This document shows positions 1 to 10,999 of a stretch of 64,000 nucleotides of DNA, piece by piece. This DNA is from Geosiphon pyriformis (Eukaryota > Glomeromycota > Glomeromycetes > Archaeosporales > Geosiphonaceae), in assembly GCA_016748015.1 (NCBI GenBank), contig JAAOMT010000324.1, positions 64,434 to 128,433 on the forward strand, read 5' to 3'. The position numbers and the translations under genes were made by a program. The stretch's first letter is position 1. The number at the start of each line of letters is the position of its first letter. The notes below the pieces were generated by a model. The model was not told the DNA's origin. It ran no database searches and saw only the letters and a list, made by a program, of their open reading frames with translations.

Positions 1-8
1 AGCAGAGT

Positions 9-960
9 TTGGGAATTGGTTATTCTCAAAACCCAAATTCCCAGAACTATTTTAGTCTCTTAGTAATTTCAAAAAACACTCAACCCAACAACTCAAAACC
101 CAATCCACAGCAACCATTTACCAGCAATATTTTACCAACAACCAGTACCAAAGACAAGACACTTAGTACCATATTCTTTTTTGAGCTTGAGAAAACCACA
201 TCAGTCCCATTATTTAGTAGAACTGCTCTCAACATTAAGTCCATTATAGCAATGTATACTGATGTTATAGTTGATGACTATTCCATCAAACTTATTTTAA
301 ACAGCAGTTCAGCAGACAGCATTATCACATAACAACTCATAGACCAATTAAGTTACTGAATTAATTATGCTGCCAGCATTTGAATAATCACTGCTAATGA
401 AGTGACAAAAACTCTAATTGGCAAAGATTGATGACTTTCTCTTCAAAGTTAATGGTATCATAATATTAATCAAAGTCTTAATAATAGAAACTATACAATA
501 TTAAGCACTAATTGGTAATGACTGGCTGGTCAAAACCAATATTATACTTGATTAGACCACTTAAGAATTGCAACTCAGTCAAAATGGCCAGCACACATGA
601 GTACCAGCCATCTGTGGCCACTTTAAATCTACAACAATACCAGCACCACTAATTGAATTTAAAGAAAAAAAGGAAAAACCTACTTGGGAAGTCTACTAAG
701 TCTTGTGGGTCAGCAATAAGCACAACAAACTACTGCCCATAATCTTATGGAATGACCAAAAAAAGGAAAAACAAAAAGAGGAACTTATCTGGAATAATAA
801 TCAAATATTGTGGACTGACAATGATCAAGACAAGCTGACACCAATTTGGAAGTAGAAAAAAACTAAAAAAGAGAAAGGAAAAGAGAAAAAAGAAGAACCA
901 GTACCAGCAACCACTACAACTTATACCCCATAATCTATACCTTACTACAAATGTCTAACT
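9..960 (+). pseudogene. Retropepsin-like protease region of element A (pseudogene)
   Basis: An open stretch to 332 ends in ILNSSSADSIIT, which aligns with the homologous ILDSRLAESIIT of element C and with the retropepsin active-site pattern (L-D-S/T-G). The catalytic Asp is Asn here, a G-to-A change. Past the stop at 330-332 (CAA to TAA) the frame continues through further Trp/Gln stops with the second protease strand (hydrophobic stretch before GNDWLVKTN). The beginning is Gln/Pro/Asn rich and probably is the gag-protease linker. The polyprotein protease would cut Gag-Pol; this copy should be inactive. Confidence 0.7.
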
Positions 961-1615
961 ATTGCCAACTAAAACTGATATGTGTCAATTGTGGCAAGAA
1001 ATTGTCATCAATGGGCACATGCTATAGTGACGATAAAAAATACCCAATGGCAATAAAATTCTATTGTCATCCTTGCATCTTTGAATGATTTGGATGACCT
1101 AAGTAACAAGAAAAATAAGACAATGAATCATGTCTGGCTTGTGAAAAAACTCTTTTCAATGAAGAAATATGGAACAACATTCTTGGAAGAGGAGAAACAT
1201 ATAACAAATCATGTTAATACATAATTCTAATCAGTAATTGGATATGCAAAAGAACACCAATAGACACTGTTTGGAAAAGAATAATAAAATGCTTAGATAG
1301 TTGTCCACATGATAATAACAAAATCTGGCAAATGGCTTTCGCCAAAATAGAAGGTGTGTCAAAAAAAAAATCAGAGAAATAAAAAATAACTCACCAGAAA
1401 CCATAGAACTTGAATGGACTCCAAATCCCAATATTGTATTAGACTTTATAGAATCAAAACAATTTCACGAACACTACTAAGAATTAGCACCCACCAGAAA
1501 AAAACAAAAACAATGTTTGGAGCAGTTGAACACTCAACTGTGTCAACACTGCTTAATTCCCTATAACTTTTAGTATTGTAATGAGTGTGATCTTATCTAC
1601 AATCCACCATCTTAC
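961..1615 (+). pseudogene. Cys-rich zinc-ribbon-like module of element A (pseudogene)
   Basis: Between protease and dUTPase lies a region with paired cysteines: CVNCGKK near 995, CHPC near 1,065, CLAC near 1,130, and later CVNTA/CDL-type pairs near 1,550-1,590. The same Cys-x2-Cys spacing recurs in the matching place of elements B and C, so it is a conserved part of this family's polyprotein. I infer a zinc-binding role from the spacing only. Several Trp and Gln stops and one frame change break it. Its function in the element is unknown to me. Confidence 0.55.
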
Positions 1616-2791
1616 ATGATCTATATGATTCTAAAGAAATATGAACCAATTAACAGCTGTGCATTGGAATCAGAATTAATATTCAATCACAATTTAAACT
1701 CTAACAATGATAATAAAAACAATAATTCTAGCTCTATTCAAAATGGCAATAACAACAATAATGATTCGAACTCCAATTTAAACTCAGAACAGTACATTAC
1801 ACTTCTCAATCTTTTCAAGAAACAAGAGCTCAAATGGTTCAGCTATAATAATGAGGGTATCATACCAAAGCAAGTACATGATACTGATACAAGATTTAAT
1901 CTAAGATATTTAAAAAAGAATGCCATTCAATTGAAACCACATTCACATACCTGTATTGATTTAAAAATAGCACTAGAAATTTCAGCAACAACAATAGTTC
2001 AGTTAGCATCTAGGAGTAGTTTAGTGAAAAAAAAGATTAATATCAGAAGAGAAATAATTGATGCAGAATATATGGGAAATATTATTACAATACTACAAAA
2101 TGATTCAGAAAAAGCCTATATCATAGAGCCAAATAAAAAGATAGCACAGGCAATATTCCTATCTCTGGTTAAAATAGCTCAGTTAGTATTAGTGGGAAAC
2201 AGAAAAAAATTAAAAATGACAGCAAGAGAGATACAGGAATTTGAATCCATAGATGTACCAGTCAATATGGCAGAAAAAAAAATTGTTGGCAAGGAAGAAA
2301 TTATCTCTACCTGTCAATTAATTTCTATTCTGCCATATAACCAGTACATATTAGCTATAAAAAAAAGAGTAAAGAATCAAGCTCAAATTTTTGAAGTGGA
2401 AACTACTATTTGTAAATCAGGAAAAATTGGACTTACCAATTTTTACATACCAGTCAAAAGCCCAAAACATATTAAAATTCCCATCTACAATACAACAGAA
2501 GATGTTATTAAGATACCAAAAAAAACCACCATTGGATATCTAAGTGTTGAAGTTGATAATCAACCACCAAACACCATTCCAGATTTTTCACAACTTTGTG
2601 AATATGTAGACATTACATCACAAACAATATATGGACAAGAGAAATATTATTTGTTTCAACCAAAACAATTAGAACAAATGAATTTAGGAAACTTGAATTC
2701 ACTGCAACAAATACAAATCAAAATGCTACTCAGCAACTTTATTGACATCTTTGTTAGTGAAAATGAATTTGGCAGAACTGACATAATTTAA
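1616..2791 (+). pseudogene. dUTPase-like domain segment of the Pol polyprotein, element A
   Basis: Open for 391 codons, but the ATG is probably internal to the polyprotein. Residues 30-60 are a low-complexity Asn/Ser linker. Residues 89-211 fit the trimeric dUTPase fold: motif 1 remnant DTRFNL (91-96), motif 2 SRSSL (132-136), motif 3 IIDAEYMGNI (147-156) with the catalytic-position Asp149 and Tyr152, motif 4 KKIAQAI (174-180), and a damaged motif 5 REIQEFES (204-211; FGST remains in other copies). The role would be to hydrolyse dUTP to dUMP and keep uracil out of the reverse transcript. Residues after 215 are a family-specific linker that leads into RT. Motif 1 and motif 5 losses make activity doubtful here. 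Followed directly by a stop at the start of RT. Confidence 0.75.
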
Positions 2792-4075
2792 CATCAGATT
2801 AAGACTAGAAATGTAATGCCAATTAAGCAAAGAGCATACTGAGTACCACTAGCAAGCCATGAAATCATCTGACAGAAAATCAATTGGATGTTAGACAATA
2901 GATTAATTCAACTATTAATGAGTTCATGGTCTTCACCAGTTGTATTAGTTTGGAAAAAGAATGGAAAAATTCAGTTTTGTATAAATTACCAAAAACTTAA
3001 TGGAGTGACCAAGAAAGATAGCTACTCAATTCTAAAGATCCAAGAACTTTTTAATGCATTTGAAGAAAAAAAATAGTTTTTAATGCTGGACTTAGATAGC
3101 AGTAATTGGCAAATAACCATAAATCTAGCTGATAAAAAAAAGACTGTATTTACAACAAGAGAGAAAAATTTCGAGTTTGAAGTAATGCCATTTGGCTTAA
3201 TAAATGCTTTAGTAATATTCTAATGGCTTATGAAAATTGTCTATATTGGATTGTTATAGAAGTCAGTAGTTATATATTTAGATAATACCAATCTGTTCTC
3301 AAAGACATTTGATGACCATTTTCATCATCTATAACAGGTGTTTGAAAGACTGAGACAAGCAGGGCTAAAGTTAAATACTACTAAATGCTTCTTTGGTAAA
3401 ATAAAATTAAAATTTTTAAGACATGTTGTAAACAAAGACAGTATCAAAACAGATCCAAACAAAATTGAGATAGTTAAAAACTTTCCAGTATCCACCAACT
3501 TGACTGAACTATAAGCATTCTTGGAATTTACAGGTTACTACTGCCATTTCATCAAAAACTTTTTTAAACTGGCTCAGCCATTACACCAGCTTTAAACAAA
3601 AAACACCAAATATGAATAGACAGAAAACTAACAAAAAGCTTTTGATACATTAAGAAGAAAGCTTATTCAAGCTTCAATACTAATCTATTCAGATTATAGT
3701 AAGCCATTTATAATTACAATCAATACATAAGGTCAAGCATTAGGAGCTGTACTATCTTAGAAAAAACTAGATGAAAGAGAATACTCAGTAGTATATGCTA
3801 ATTGTAAGTTAAGTCCAGCTAAAAAAACTATGAAACTCCAACACTAAAACACTTAGCAATCTATTGGGCAGTTATGAAATAGAAGAAGTACTTAAGCCAG
3901 AAATTTGACATATATACTAACCATAAAAGATTAACTTCAATCCAAAAACAAAAATTTGGAGATGATCACTATGCTAGATAGAAAATAAAACTTTCACTAT
4001 TTAATTATATAGTACATTACAAAAAAAGAAAAGAAAATGGAAATGCTGACAGTTTGTTATAGATGAGACAAATTT
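2792..4075 (+). pseudogene. Reverse transcriptase and RNase H of element A (pseudogene)
   Basis: RT fingers and palm can be followed through several stops: SSPVVLVWKKNGKIQF near 2,930, catalytic motif A LDLDSS near 3,090, MPFGL near 3,190, and motif C reading YLDN near 3,270 instead of Y-x-D-D, so the second catalytic Asp is lost. LEFTGYY (about 3,520) is the connection seen in Ty3 elements. RNase H follows with DYSKPFIIT, GAVLS and TNHKRL. Stops at EWTE-type and Q positions (about 3,590-3,640) are TAG and TAA. Product would be the Pol RT-RNase H that copies element RNA into DNA. Dead copy. Confidence 0.8.
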
Positions 4076-4189
4076 AAGAACATTTCAATCCAAAAATATA
4101 ACAAAAGATGAATACACAAAAATATTAACAACTTTAATATTTTATAAATACTTAACAATTCAAGAAAAAATTATCTCCAAAAGAACAGA

Positions 4190-5430
4190 ACAACATAAAA
4201 CAACAATCCAAATACTTTATTACTCACCAAAATATATTATATTAGAAAAACAGAAAAAATCCAGATCAACCATTCAGAGTAATCACAGAACCAAAAAAAG
4301 AAACAATACTATTCAATATGTATTCAGATCTAACAGCAAGACATTATCATAAAAAAGCAATCATAGAAAAAACCAGAAAAAAATATTATTAGTTATCTAT
4401 ATATCCAGACATCATCTAATATGTTTGAAATTGTGATACTTATCAGAAAAAAGAAGGAACAAAATCCAGTAAGCCATTGAGACTAATTAAAGTAGAATAA
4501 CCATTTGATCACATTAGAATTGACTTAGTTGGATTATTAACAATAAACAGCAGAGAAAACAGATATATAGCAGTAGTCATAGATTATCTTACTAAGTAGC
4601 CAGAAGCAAAAGCCATTCAAAGAGCAGATGCAGAATCTATTGCCAAATTTGTTCATCAAGATTTGATTTATTAACATGAATGCCCAAAAAAATTACTATT
4701 CAACCAAAAAACTCACTTTGTGAATAGAACATTAGCAAAATTAAATTAAAGATTTGGAATAAAAAGACCATTATTATCACCATATCATCCACAAACCAAT
4801 GGCTTAGTTAAAAGATTTAATAGAACATTGTGTGAAACAATTGCCAAAATTAGCCAAGAAAATCAAGATGAATGAGATTTGTTTATACTATCAGTATTAT
4901 TTGCTTATTAGATAATAAAGCAAAACACTACACAAGCAACACCATTTGAATTAGTATATGGTAGAACAGCAACATTACCAATAGAAATAAAAGTCAGCAT
5001 ATATTCACCTAAACCAATAACAGAAAACAATTTCCAAGAAACATTGTTGAAAAGAACATATGACTTAATAGAAACACTAGAAAACAAACAGCAAAGAGCA
5101 GTTGATAATATTCAAAAGTCACAAGAAAAACAAAAAAAAAGACATGATAACCAACTACTAGATAAACCAGTTGAATTTAGAATTGGAGACAAAATACTTT
5201 TACATCATACCAAAGTAAAAAAACAATGGAGTGAAAAATTCGACTCCAAATAAGATAAACTATTTCACATAGAAGAAATTTTAAGAAATAGAGCTTATAA
5301 ATTAAGATGAAACAACAAAATCTTAATCAAAGCAGCATATGGTGATTGATTGAAACCATATTATCATATAGTATTATCATTTATCAATAATATTTCACAA
5401 TTGGAAGTACAAAGAATACTAGTCTAACCA
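4190..5430 (+). pseudogene. Integrase of element A (pseudogene)
   Basis: The N-terminal HHCC zinc module (YSDLTARHYH ... CDTY) has its last Cys changed to Tyr. The catalytic core follows: IDLVG (first Asp) near 4,520, VVIDYLTK near 4,580, FNQKTHFVN near 4,700 where the second catalytic Asp of SDQ-type motifs is Asn, and KRFNRTLCE near 4,810 with the Glu. The C-terminal part, 5,044-5,253, is open and carries KKRHDN and FRIGDKILL, typical of the integrase tail. It would insert element cDNA into chromosomes. Multiple Trp/Gln stops and the Asp loss make it inactive. Confidence 0.8.
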
Positions 5431-5439
5431 GATAAAATT

Positions 5440-6205
5440 CCACAAGATCTGGAACCAATCATAATCATTGAACTGAACATGTCAAATTGAACAACCAAAA
5501 AAGTATATAAAGACACAATATATGCAACAAAAGCAACAAAGAAAATAAAAATACCAGATCATATTTACATCTTAGTGCAACAATTGTTTCAGGTCTTAAG
5601 TTAATAGCAATTAAACATAGAAATTGTTATTAATCACCAAACAATCTGTTATTGAAACACCAAACAAAAAGGAAAAAGTACACCATATCAACGACCACAG
5701 AAACAATCAATAAACTAATCAGATAAAATAGTAGAGAAAGTAAAGAACACTTTTGAAAAAATATTCATCATGGTTCTAACAAAAGAATTTTCAAAAAAAA
5801 ATTGGAAGCAATAGACAAAACAACTCCCAATACCATACTGCTACTATCAATTGGGACAAAAATTGAACATTTAGAAATTATATTTTGATAAAGCCAAAAG
5901 AATATTCAATCAAGAAATAATACAGAAAATTGAAAATATTATCAGAAAAAAACAAATATAACACTACACATTAAAACAATCTATTGACTATACAAGATAT
6001 TTCAAAATTACTCAGAAATACTGTTACACTCTAACATGAAAACAATTATTATTAATCAATAAGAAAGAATAAACAATATGCAAATCAAAGATATAAAAAA
6101 CAAAGTTGAACAAACAGTATGAGAAAAAGAAGTATTAAACTTAATTCAAAGTGAAAATTTTGATAGAGCTTAATATTAAAAAAAGAGAAGATAATATTAC
6201 TTATA
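5440..6205 (+). pseudogene. Third ORF downstream of integrase, element A (pseudogene)
   Basis: Downstream of integrase the sequence still codes in patches: a segment with LVQQLFQVL near 5,570, LPIPYCYYQLGQKL near 5,825, and a C-terminus around RAQYQK near 6,165, followed by GAAGATAATATTAC. The same segments recur in order at 7,032-7,845 and, more weakly, at 36,720-37,640, always after pol and before an LTR. It corresponds in place to the intact 235-codon ORF of element D at 14,134-14,841. No signal peptide or membrane helix is visible, so I would not call it env. Function unknown. Confidence 0.55.
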
Positions 6206-7031
6206 AAAAAAACGTATAAAGAAAATAGTAAAAAAACAGATAAATCAATAGGAAAGTAGTAATTAACACGTAAGCACATTGCTCAGCAATGTAATGTTAG
6301 AAAATTAAAGCACATTGCTTAGCAATATAAGCATTGCTCAAGAAATTATAGCACATTGCTTGGGAATATAAGCAATCTTGTAAAACCTAAATTATATATA
6401 TATAGCAAGAGCATTAGAAACAGAAAAAACAGAATTATTACTAAGATCTTCCTACTATCAAATATTTATTAGAATTATTAATATCAATAAATAATTATTT
6501 ATTATCTAAATCACTCTTTCCACTATCAACACTTTATGTTAATAGTATCAAATACTTGATCATGCTAGAACAATAGCTCTTGATCATGGCTATTAACAAG
6601 ATACTAACTTTATTGACTTGGCTTACATTTTATTTCTTTAATTTTCTTTTGTATTTTATTTTCTTTTGTTGTTTACTAATTGATTAAGGATTAAGCACTG
6701 AATTATTAATATCAAGAATAGCTTAATAAAAGATCTAGCAATAAGAGTAAAACTTTAATATATATTAATGGATAGCTTACCAAAAAGGCATAACTGCCAG
6801 AATGAACCAGCCACTATACTAAAGACAAAAATTGGGAAAACTACTTAGAAGACACTATAAATATTAGTCATTGAATCTCTGTCTATTATACAAAAAACTC
6901 TATCCAAAACCTTCAGATCACAAAACCTTCAGATAACCAATACTTTCAGATAATACCAATTATATCAGTCATTAAGCACCAAGTTATAAGTTTGTTATTT
7001 GATTTGAAATCCCAAATAATCATCTGTAACA
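6206..7031 (+). repeat. 3' LTR of element A (left boundary uncertain)
   Basis: The right end CATCTGTAACA (7,021-7,031) matches the end of LTR G on the other strand (CACTTGTAACA). Shared blocks between the two include the TATA region, a GATCTTCC/GATCTTTTAG stretch, TAACAAGATACTAAC and the CCAAGTTAT segment near the end. The TATA-like run TATATATATA is at about 6,392-6,404, just after a palindrome block. I could not fix the left end: no clear TGTTA terminus is preserved, so 6,206 is an estimate from where coding similarity stops. Confidence 0.65.
6274..6376 (+). repeat. Tandem quasi-palindromes in U3 of LTR A
   Basis: Four degenerate copies of a unit with the core GCACATTGCTCAGCAATG, of which CATTGCTCAGCAATG is a perfect 15-base palindrome. 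They lie about 20 bases before the TATA-like run. Likely a cis-acting (enhancer or structure) block of the LTR; the role is inferred from position only. Confidence 0.75.
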
Positions 7032-7845
7032 ACATGCAGCAAATTAAATTAAGAAATTCAAAATATATATAACATCTGAAAAGCAGCAAGAAATGATAAA
7101 ACTTTCAACATAGACCTGTCAGATCAAATTCTACAACTTTTAAAACAACTATTTGATACAATTCAACAATCATTTGCTCAAATAGAAGTAACAATTGATA
7201 AAAAAGAAATACAATATAAAGATAAAACAAAAAAAGAGAGGACAAGAATTCAACTAAAACTAACCAGTCTCATTCCTATCCAATGCCTAAGAAAGGAAAT
7301 TGAAGAAAAAATTTCTCTTGGATAGGACAGGAAATAAAAAAAGTTTATAAAAGATACTTGGTCTTTAAGCTCAAAAAAATTAAAGAAGCTTTAGCTCATG
7401 GGATCAAACTCTCCAAAACAGGGAAATAGACACTTAACAATACCCAGGAATGGAAAGAAAGACTTCCTCCAGCATATTGGTTCTACAAATTAGTGAACAA
7501 CTAGATTTGAAGACACCATATAAAGACTTTAGCCAGAAAACTTTTAACAAAGAAACAATACAACAAATGGAAAAATTCGTAAGAAAAAGCAATTTAATTC
7601 TACATTACAAAGCAGCATACTGACTATATGTTACTTTCTAATATTGTCCAAATGTACTGTTGTATGAATCTATAAAGATTATAACAGTTAACAACATAGA
7701 ACAAATAACCAATCAACAGTTTGAAGACCTATAAAAACAATACTTGATGCAATCATCAAACATTACATAAATAAAGTCATAATAACAGATACATACAATT
7801 TTGCAGGAGCTCAATTCTAAAAAAAAAGAAATAATATTACCCAAG
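7032..7845 (+). pseudogene. Third ORF of a second Ty3 copy (element I), fragment
   Basis: Patches of coding sequence homologous to 5,440-6,205: LKQLFDTIQQSFAQ near 7,140, LPPAYWFYKLVNN near 7,465, and a C-terminus near 7,810-7,845 with the same AACAATATTAC-type end. It starts right after the end of LTR A and runs into a U3 palindrome block, so it is the 3' end of another element, into or beside which A landed. Broken by stops at Trp/Gln positions (for example the TAG after GCAG near 7,320). Confidence 0.5.
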
Positions 7846-8217
7846 TAGAAAAACTAATCCAAAGTTATAAAGAAACATGACCAAAACATAACATAATACA
7901 AAATAGCATACAATAATATTAGATAATACGTTATAACTTAAGATAATACAGGATAATATGTTATAACATAGGATAACACAGAATAACATGTAATAATACC
8001 AGATAATATATTATAACAGAGGATAACTAAGAATAACATAAAAGAATAAAGCAATAACAGAAATAGCAAAACAATAATTAGCAATAACAAAACAATCAAA
8101 AACAATCCTGTAAAACCAAAAAAATATATAAAAGCAAGTAGTTGCAGAAATTAGAAAAAGACATCTTGATACAAACCACTAGACAAAAATCAAATATTCT
8201 TACACCTTTCATCATTT
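7840..8217 (+). repeat. Left arm of a large inverted repeat (LTR U3 of element I)
   Basis: This arm begins in the last codons of the third ORF, holds a repeat block built on GATAATATGTTATAAC, then TATATAAAAGC (about 8,128) and the stretch ending CAAATATTCTTAC. Its reverse complement is found at 8,246-8,632 with a spacer of about 28 bases, and many positions differ only by transitions. It is the U3 and start of R of an LTR of the A/G type. Confidence 0.85.
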
Positions 8218-8245
8218 ATTTTAGAAGATGAATATAGAATAAAAT

Positions 8246-8632
8246 AAATAATAAAAGGGGTAAGAATATTTGATTTTTGTCTAGTAGTTTGTATCTAGAT
8301 GTCTTTTTCTAACTTCTGCAACTACTTGCTTTTATATATTCTTTTGGTTTTATAGGATTGCTTTTGATTGTTTTGTTATTGCTAACTATTGCTTTGCTAT
8401 TTCTGTTATTGCTTCATTCTTCTATGTTATTCTTAGTTATTCTCTGTTATAATATGTATCTGGTATTATTACATATTATTCTGTATTATCCCATGTTATA
8501 ATGCATTATTCTGCATTATCCTAAGTTATAATGTATTATCCAACATTATTGCATGCTATTTTGTGTTATGTCACATTTTGGTTACCTTTTTTCATAACTT
8601 TGGATCAGTTTTTCTACTTGGATAATAGTATG
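8246..8632 (-). repeat. Right arm of the large inverted repeat
   Basis: Reverse complement of 7,840-8,217: the order on this strand reads CAAGTAGAAAAACTGATCC, GTTATAAC repeats, a poly-purine TATA region and CAAATATTCTTAC. The arm ends at about 8,632 where it abuts the RNase H remnant of element B without an integrase, so the junction is a rearrangement or deletion rather than an intact element end. Confidence 0.85.
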
Positions 8633-8639
8633 TAATTTT

Positions 8640-9960
8640 CCTAATTTGTAGTGTACAACATATTTATAATCAGCAAAAAAATCAGTTTATTGGAATTATT
8701 CTGTACTAAGTTCTGATCTTTTTTTGTTAAATTATTTAAAATCAATATTATTAATTATAATGTCAAATTTTTTTTTATTTTGTAGATATTGTTAAAAGTA
8801 TTTTAGAACTTAGATAACAGCTGCTGTTTTTAATTCAGTAGAATCATATTTGAATTCTGTTGGCTTGAGTGTTTTACTAGCATATATGATTACTTATTTA
8901 TTGTCATTGTTATCTATTGTAATAAAACAACACCAAAAGCTATGTGTAAAGTATTGGTAATTAACTAAAATCGTTTGCTAAAATTCATATAGGTAAAAAT
9001 TGAAGTTGTAATGAGTTTTTTTTAAGAGTGTTAAATGCTTGTTGTTAGATTTGTGTTTATTAGTATTTTATATTTTTGTTGATTAGATAATTAAGTAATT
9101 TAGTAATTTCTGAAAATTTTTTAATAAATTTCTAATAATAAGAGACTAATCTTATAAATCTTCTTAGTTTTGTAATATTTTGTGAGATTTGAAAATTTTT
9201 AACAGTACTAATTGTTTTTAGATTGGATTGAATTCTATTTTTGCTAATAATATGTTCAAGAAAAATCAAACTTTTTTTTTTAAAGTAATATTTTTCAATA
9301 TACAATTTTTATTTTGCTTTTTATAATTGTTGAAAACTTTTTGCAGATGGATTAAATAAGTTTCAAAACTTGGTAAATAGATATTAGCATCATTAAGATA
9401 AATAACTACTAATTGTCATAAAAATTTTTTTTAATCAACATTTATAAGTCTTTAAAATATTGCTGGTGTATTACAGAATTCAAAAAGCATTATATTAAAT
9501 TTGTAGTTTTTTTTTTAAATAGTAAAGACTGTTTTGAGATAGTTTTTAAAATCTATTTCAACTTGTTAGTATTTGTTTTTTAAGTTTAAAATTAAAAAGA
9601 GCTTGACTTTTCCAAGAGAATTTAGCATATTATCAATTCTTGGAAGAGAATATATATCTCCAATTATTACATTATTAAGTTAATAATAATTTACATAAAA
9701 TCTGATTTTGCTATTTTTTTTTTAATCAGGACTATTAGTAAAACTCATGAACTTCCTAATAGTTGAATAAGACTATTATTGAACATTTATTGCATTTTTT
9801 CTTTAATAAATTGATGATTAGTTGGTAATATTTGATAAGTTTGTTAACATTTTAGTGGAGCATTTCTTGTATAAATTTGATGCTGCATAATATTGGTATT
9901 TCTGAGATTACTGTTATCTCTGGCAAATATATTAGCATATTTAACAATTAATTATTTCAG
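8640..9960 (-). pseudogene. RT and RNase H remnants of element B (pseudogene)
   Basis: Minus-strand patches match the RT of element C: FPRIDNMLN-like near 9,640, a KSGYWQVEID-like stretch near 9,560, KTVF near 9,525 and FCNTPAIFQ-like near 9,460. RNase H patches extend down to about 8,650 (VVHYKLGK). The sequence is full of stops and A/T runs. It codes for nothing now. Confidence 0.6.
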
Positions 9961-10244
9961 TTGTTTTTGTTATTAGAGTTCTAAGAAACCTATATTGATT
10001 TAAAAAAAAAATTTTTCAATGTTATAGTAGTTTTTGATAGTAGAGAAAATATTTGGGTTTAAGAAAAGAATGTGTTTTATGATTCTAGGAAAATTAAAAA
10101 CAATTTGAAAAATTTTATTTTGAAAAATATTGCTATGTATAATTTTAATTTCTAATTTATTTAGTAAAATAATAAAGTGATTATTGGGATTGTAAAATAT
10201 AACTTAAAACTTTTTTATCTTTTTTGAAATACAAACATTTAGAA

Positions 10245-10790
10245 TTAAGATTTTATATTTAAACAAACTTGTTCATTTGATTCAAAAATTTGTTGAGTGG
10301 TAGTTGGTTTTGGACAAATATAAATCTTATAATGTTCTCTAAAAAGTGAAATAGTAATTAGTTGGGAGAATTGAAGAATTTGATAAGACTTATTTTGTAT
10401 ATTAAGAGTTATATTTACTAAAATGATAAATTGTTTTGTTGAACCAAAACTTTGGATTCCTTTATTACTTTTGCCTAATTGTTCTCTTGCTATAACTAAT
10501 TGTAAATTCGAAATGTTGATTAAGAGTAAATTAATAGCTTGAGCAATTTTCTTAGTATGTTCAATATTAAATAGTTTTTTAGTTTCATTTTGTAGTATGA
10601 CTATAATGGTTTTAGTGTATTCTATATTAATAACTTTTTTTCTAATGTTAATTTCTTTGCTGGCCAAAAATAATTGAAAAACAATTTGGATCATTGTTTC
10701 TGGTGGTATTTTAAGGGCAATTTTAAGATTGATTTTTGTTAGAGACTTGAATTAAAAAACCAGAGTATCTTTGCCTAGGTATTTTAGTTT
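10245..10790 (-). pseudogene. dUTPase domain of element B (pseudogene)
   Basis: The open stretch 10,694-10,245 begins inside the domain (IQIVFQLFLASKEINI; motif 2 SRSSL is altered) and continues with INIEYTKTIIVILQN (motif 3, catalytic Asp changed to Asn), KKIAQAI (motif 4), and GIQSFGSTKQF, a well-kept motif 5 (FGST). A stop lies just upstream at about 10,755. This copy is useful because it preserves the P-loop-like motif 5 that copy A has lost. Followed by RT on the same strand. Inactive by the motif 3 change. Confidence 0.75.
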
Positions 10791-10999
10791 ATATTCAGTA
10801 TTAATTTTGTGGGCTTTTTCTGACTTGATTCTTTGATTATTATTGTTGAAATACTTGAATTGTATGGCAAATTGATTTTTAATTAGATATATCAATATTG
10901 TTGCAATTTTTTTTCTGGCTTAGATTCTTCAAATTTGATTTTATGCTTATCATTTTTACTAAACAAGAAGATACTAAAAATATATTATTCTGAATACTA

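Larger units (their letters stand above)
1..7031 (+). mobile_element. Ty3/gypsy element A, 5'-truncated by the window edge, heavily decayed
   Basis: Ordered remnants of one Ty3/gypsy retrotransposon can be read on this strand: retropepsin, Cys-rich module, dUTPase, reverse transcriptase, RNase H, integrase, a third ORF and a 3' LTR ending at TGTAACA (7,025-7,031). gag lies mostly off the left edge. Only the dUTPase segment keeps a long open frame. Elsewhere, stops sit where homologous copies have Trp or Gln, and small indels in A-runs shift the frame. The element cannot be autonomous in this state. The order PR-RT-RNaseH-INT is diagnostic of Ty3/gypsy rather than Ty1/copia. Assignment is from motifs seen; subfamily naming was not possible without a search. 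Confidence 0.88.

Noticed and set aside
9-6205. Alternative genetic code (TAA/TAG as Gln, TGA as Trp)
   Set aside because: All three stops occur at both Trp and Gln sites, mixed with normal TGG and CAA in the same reading frames, and active-site residues decay in the same direction. Mutation explains it better. The intact ORFs (14,134-14,841; 51,929-52,528) use the standard code.
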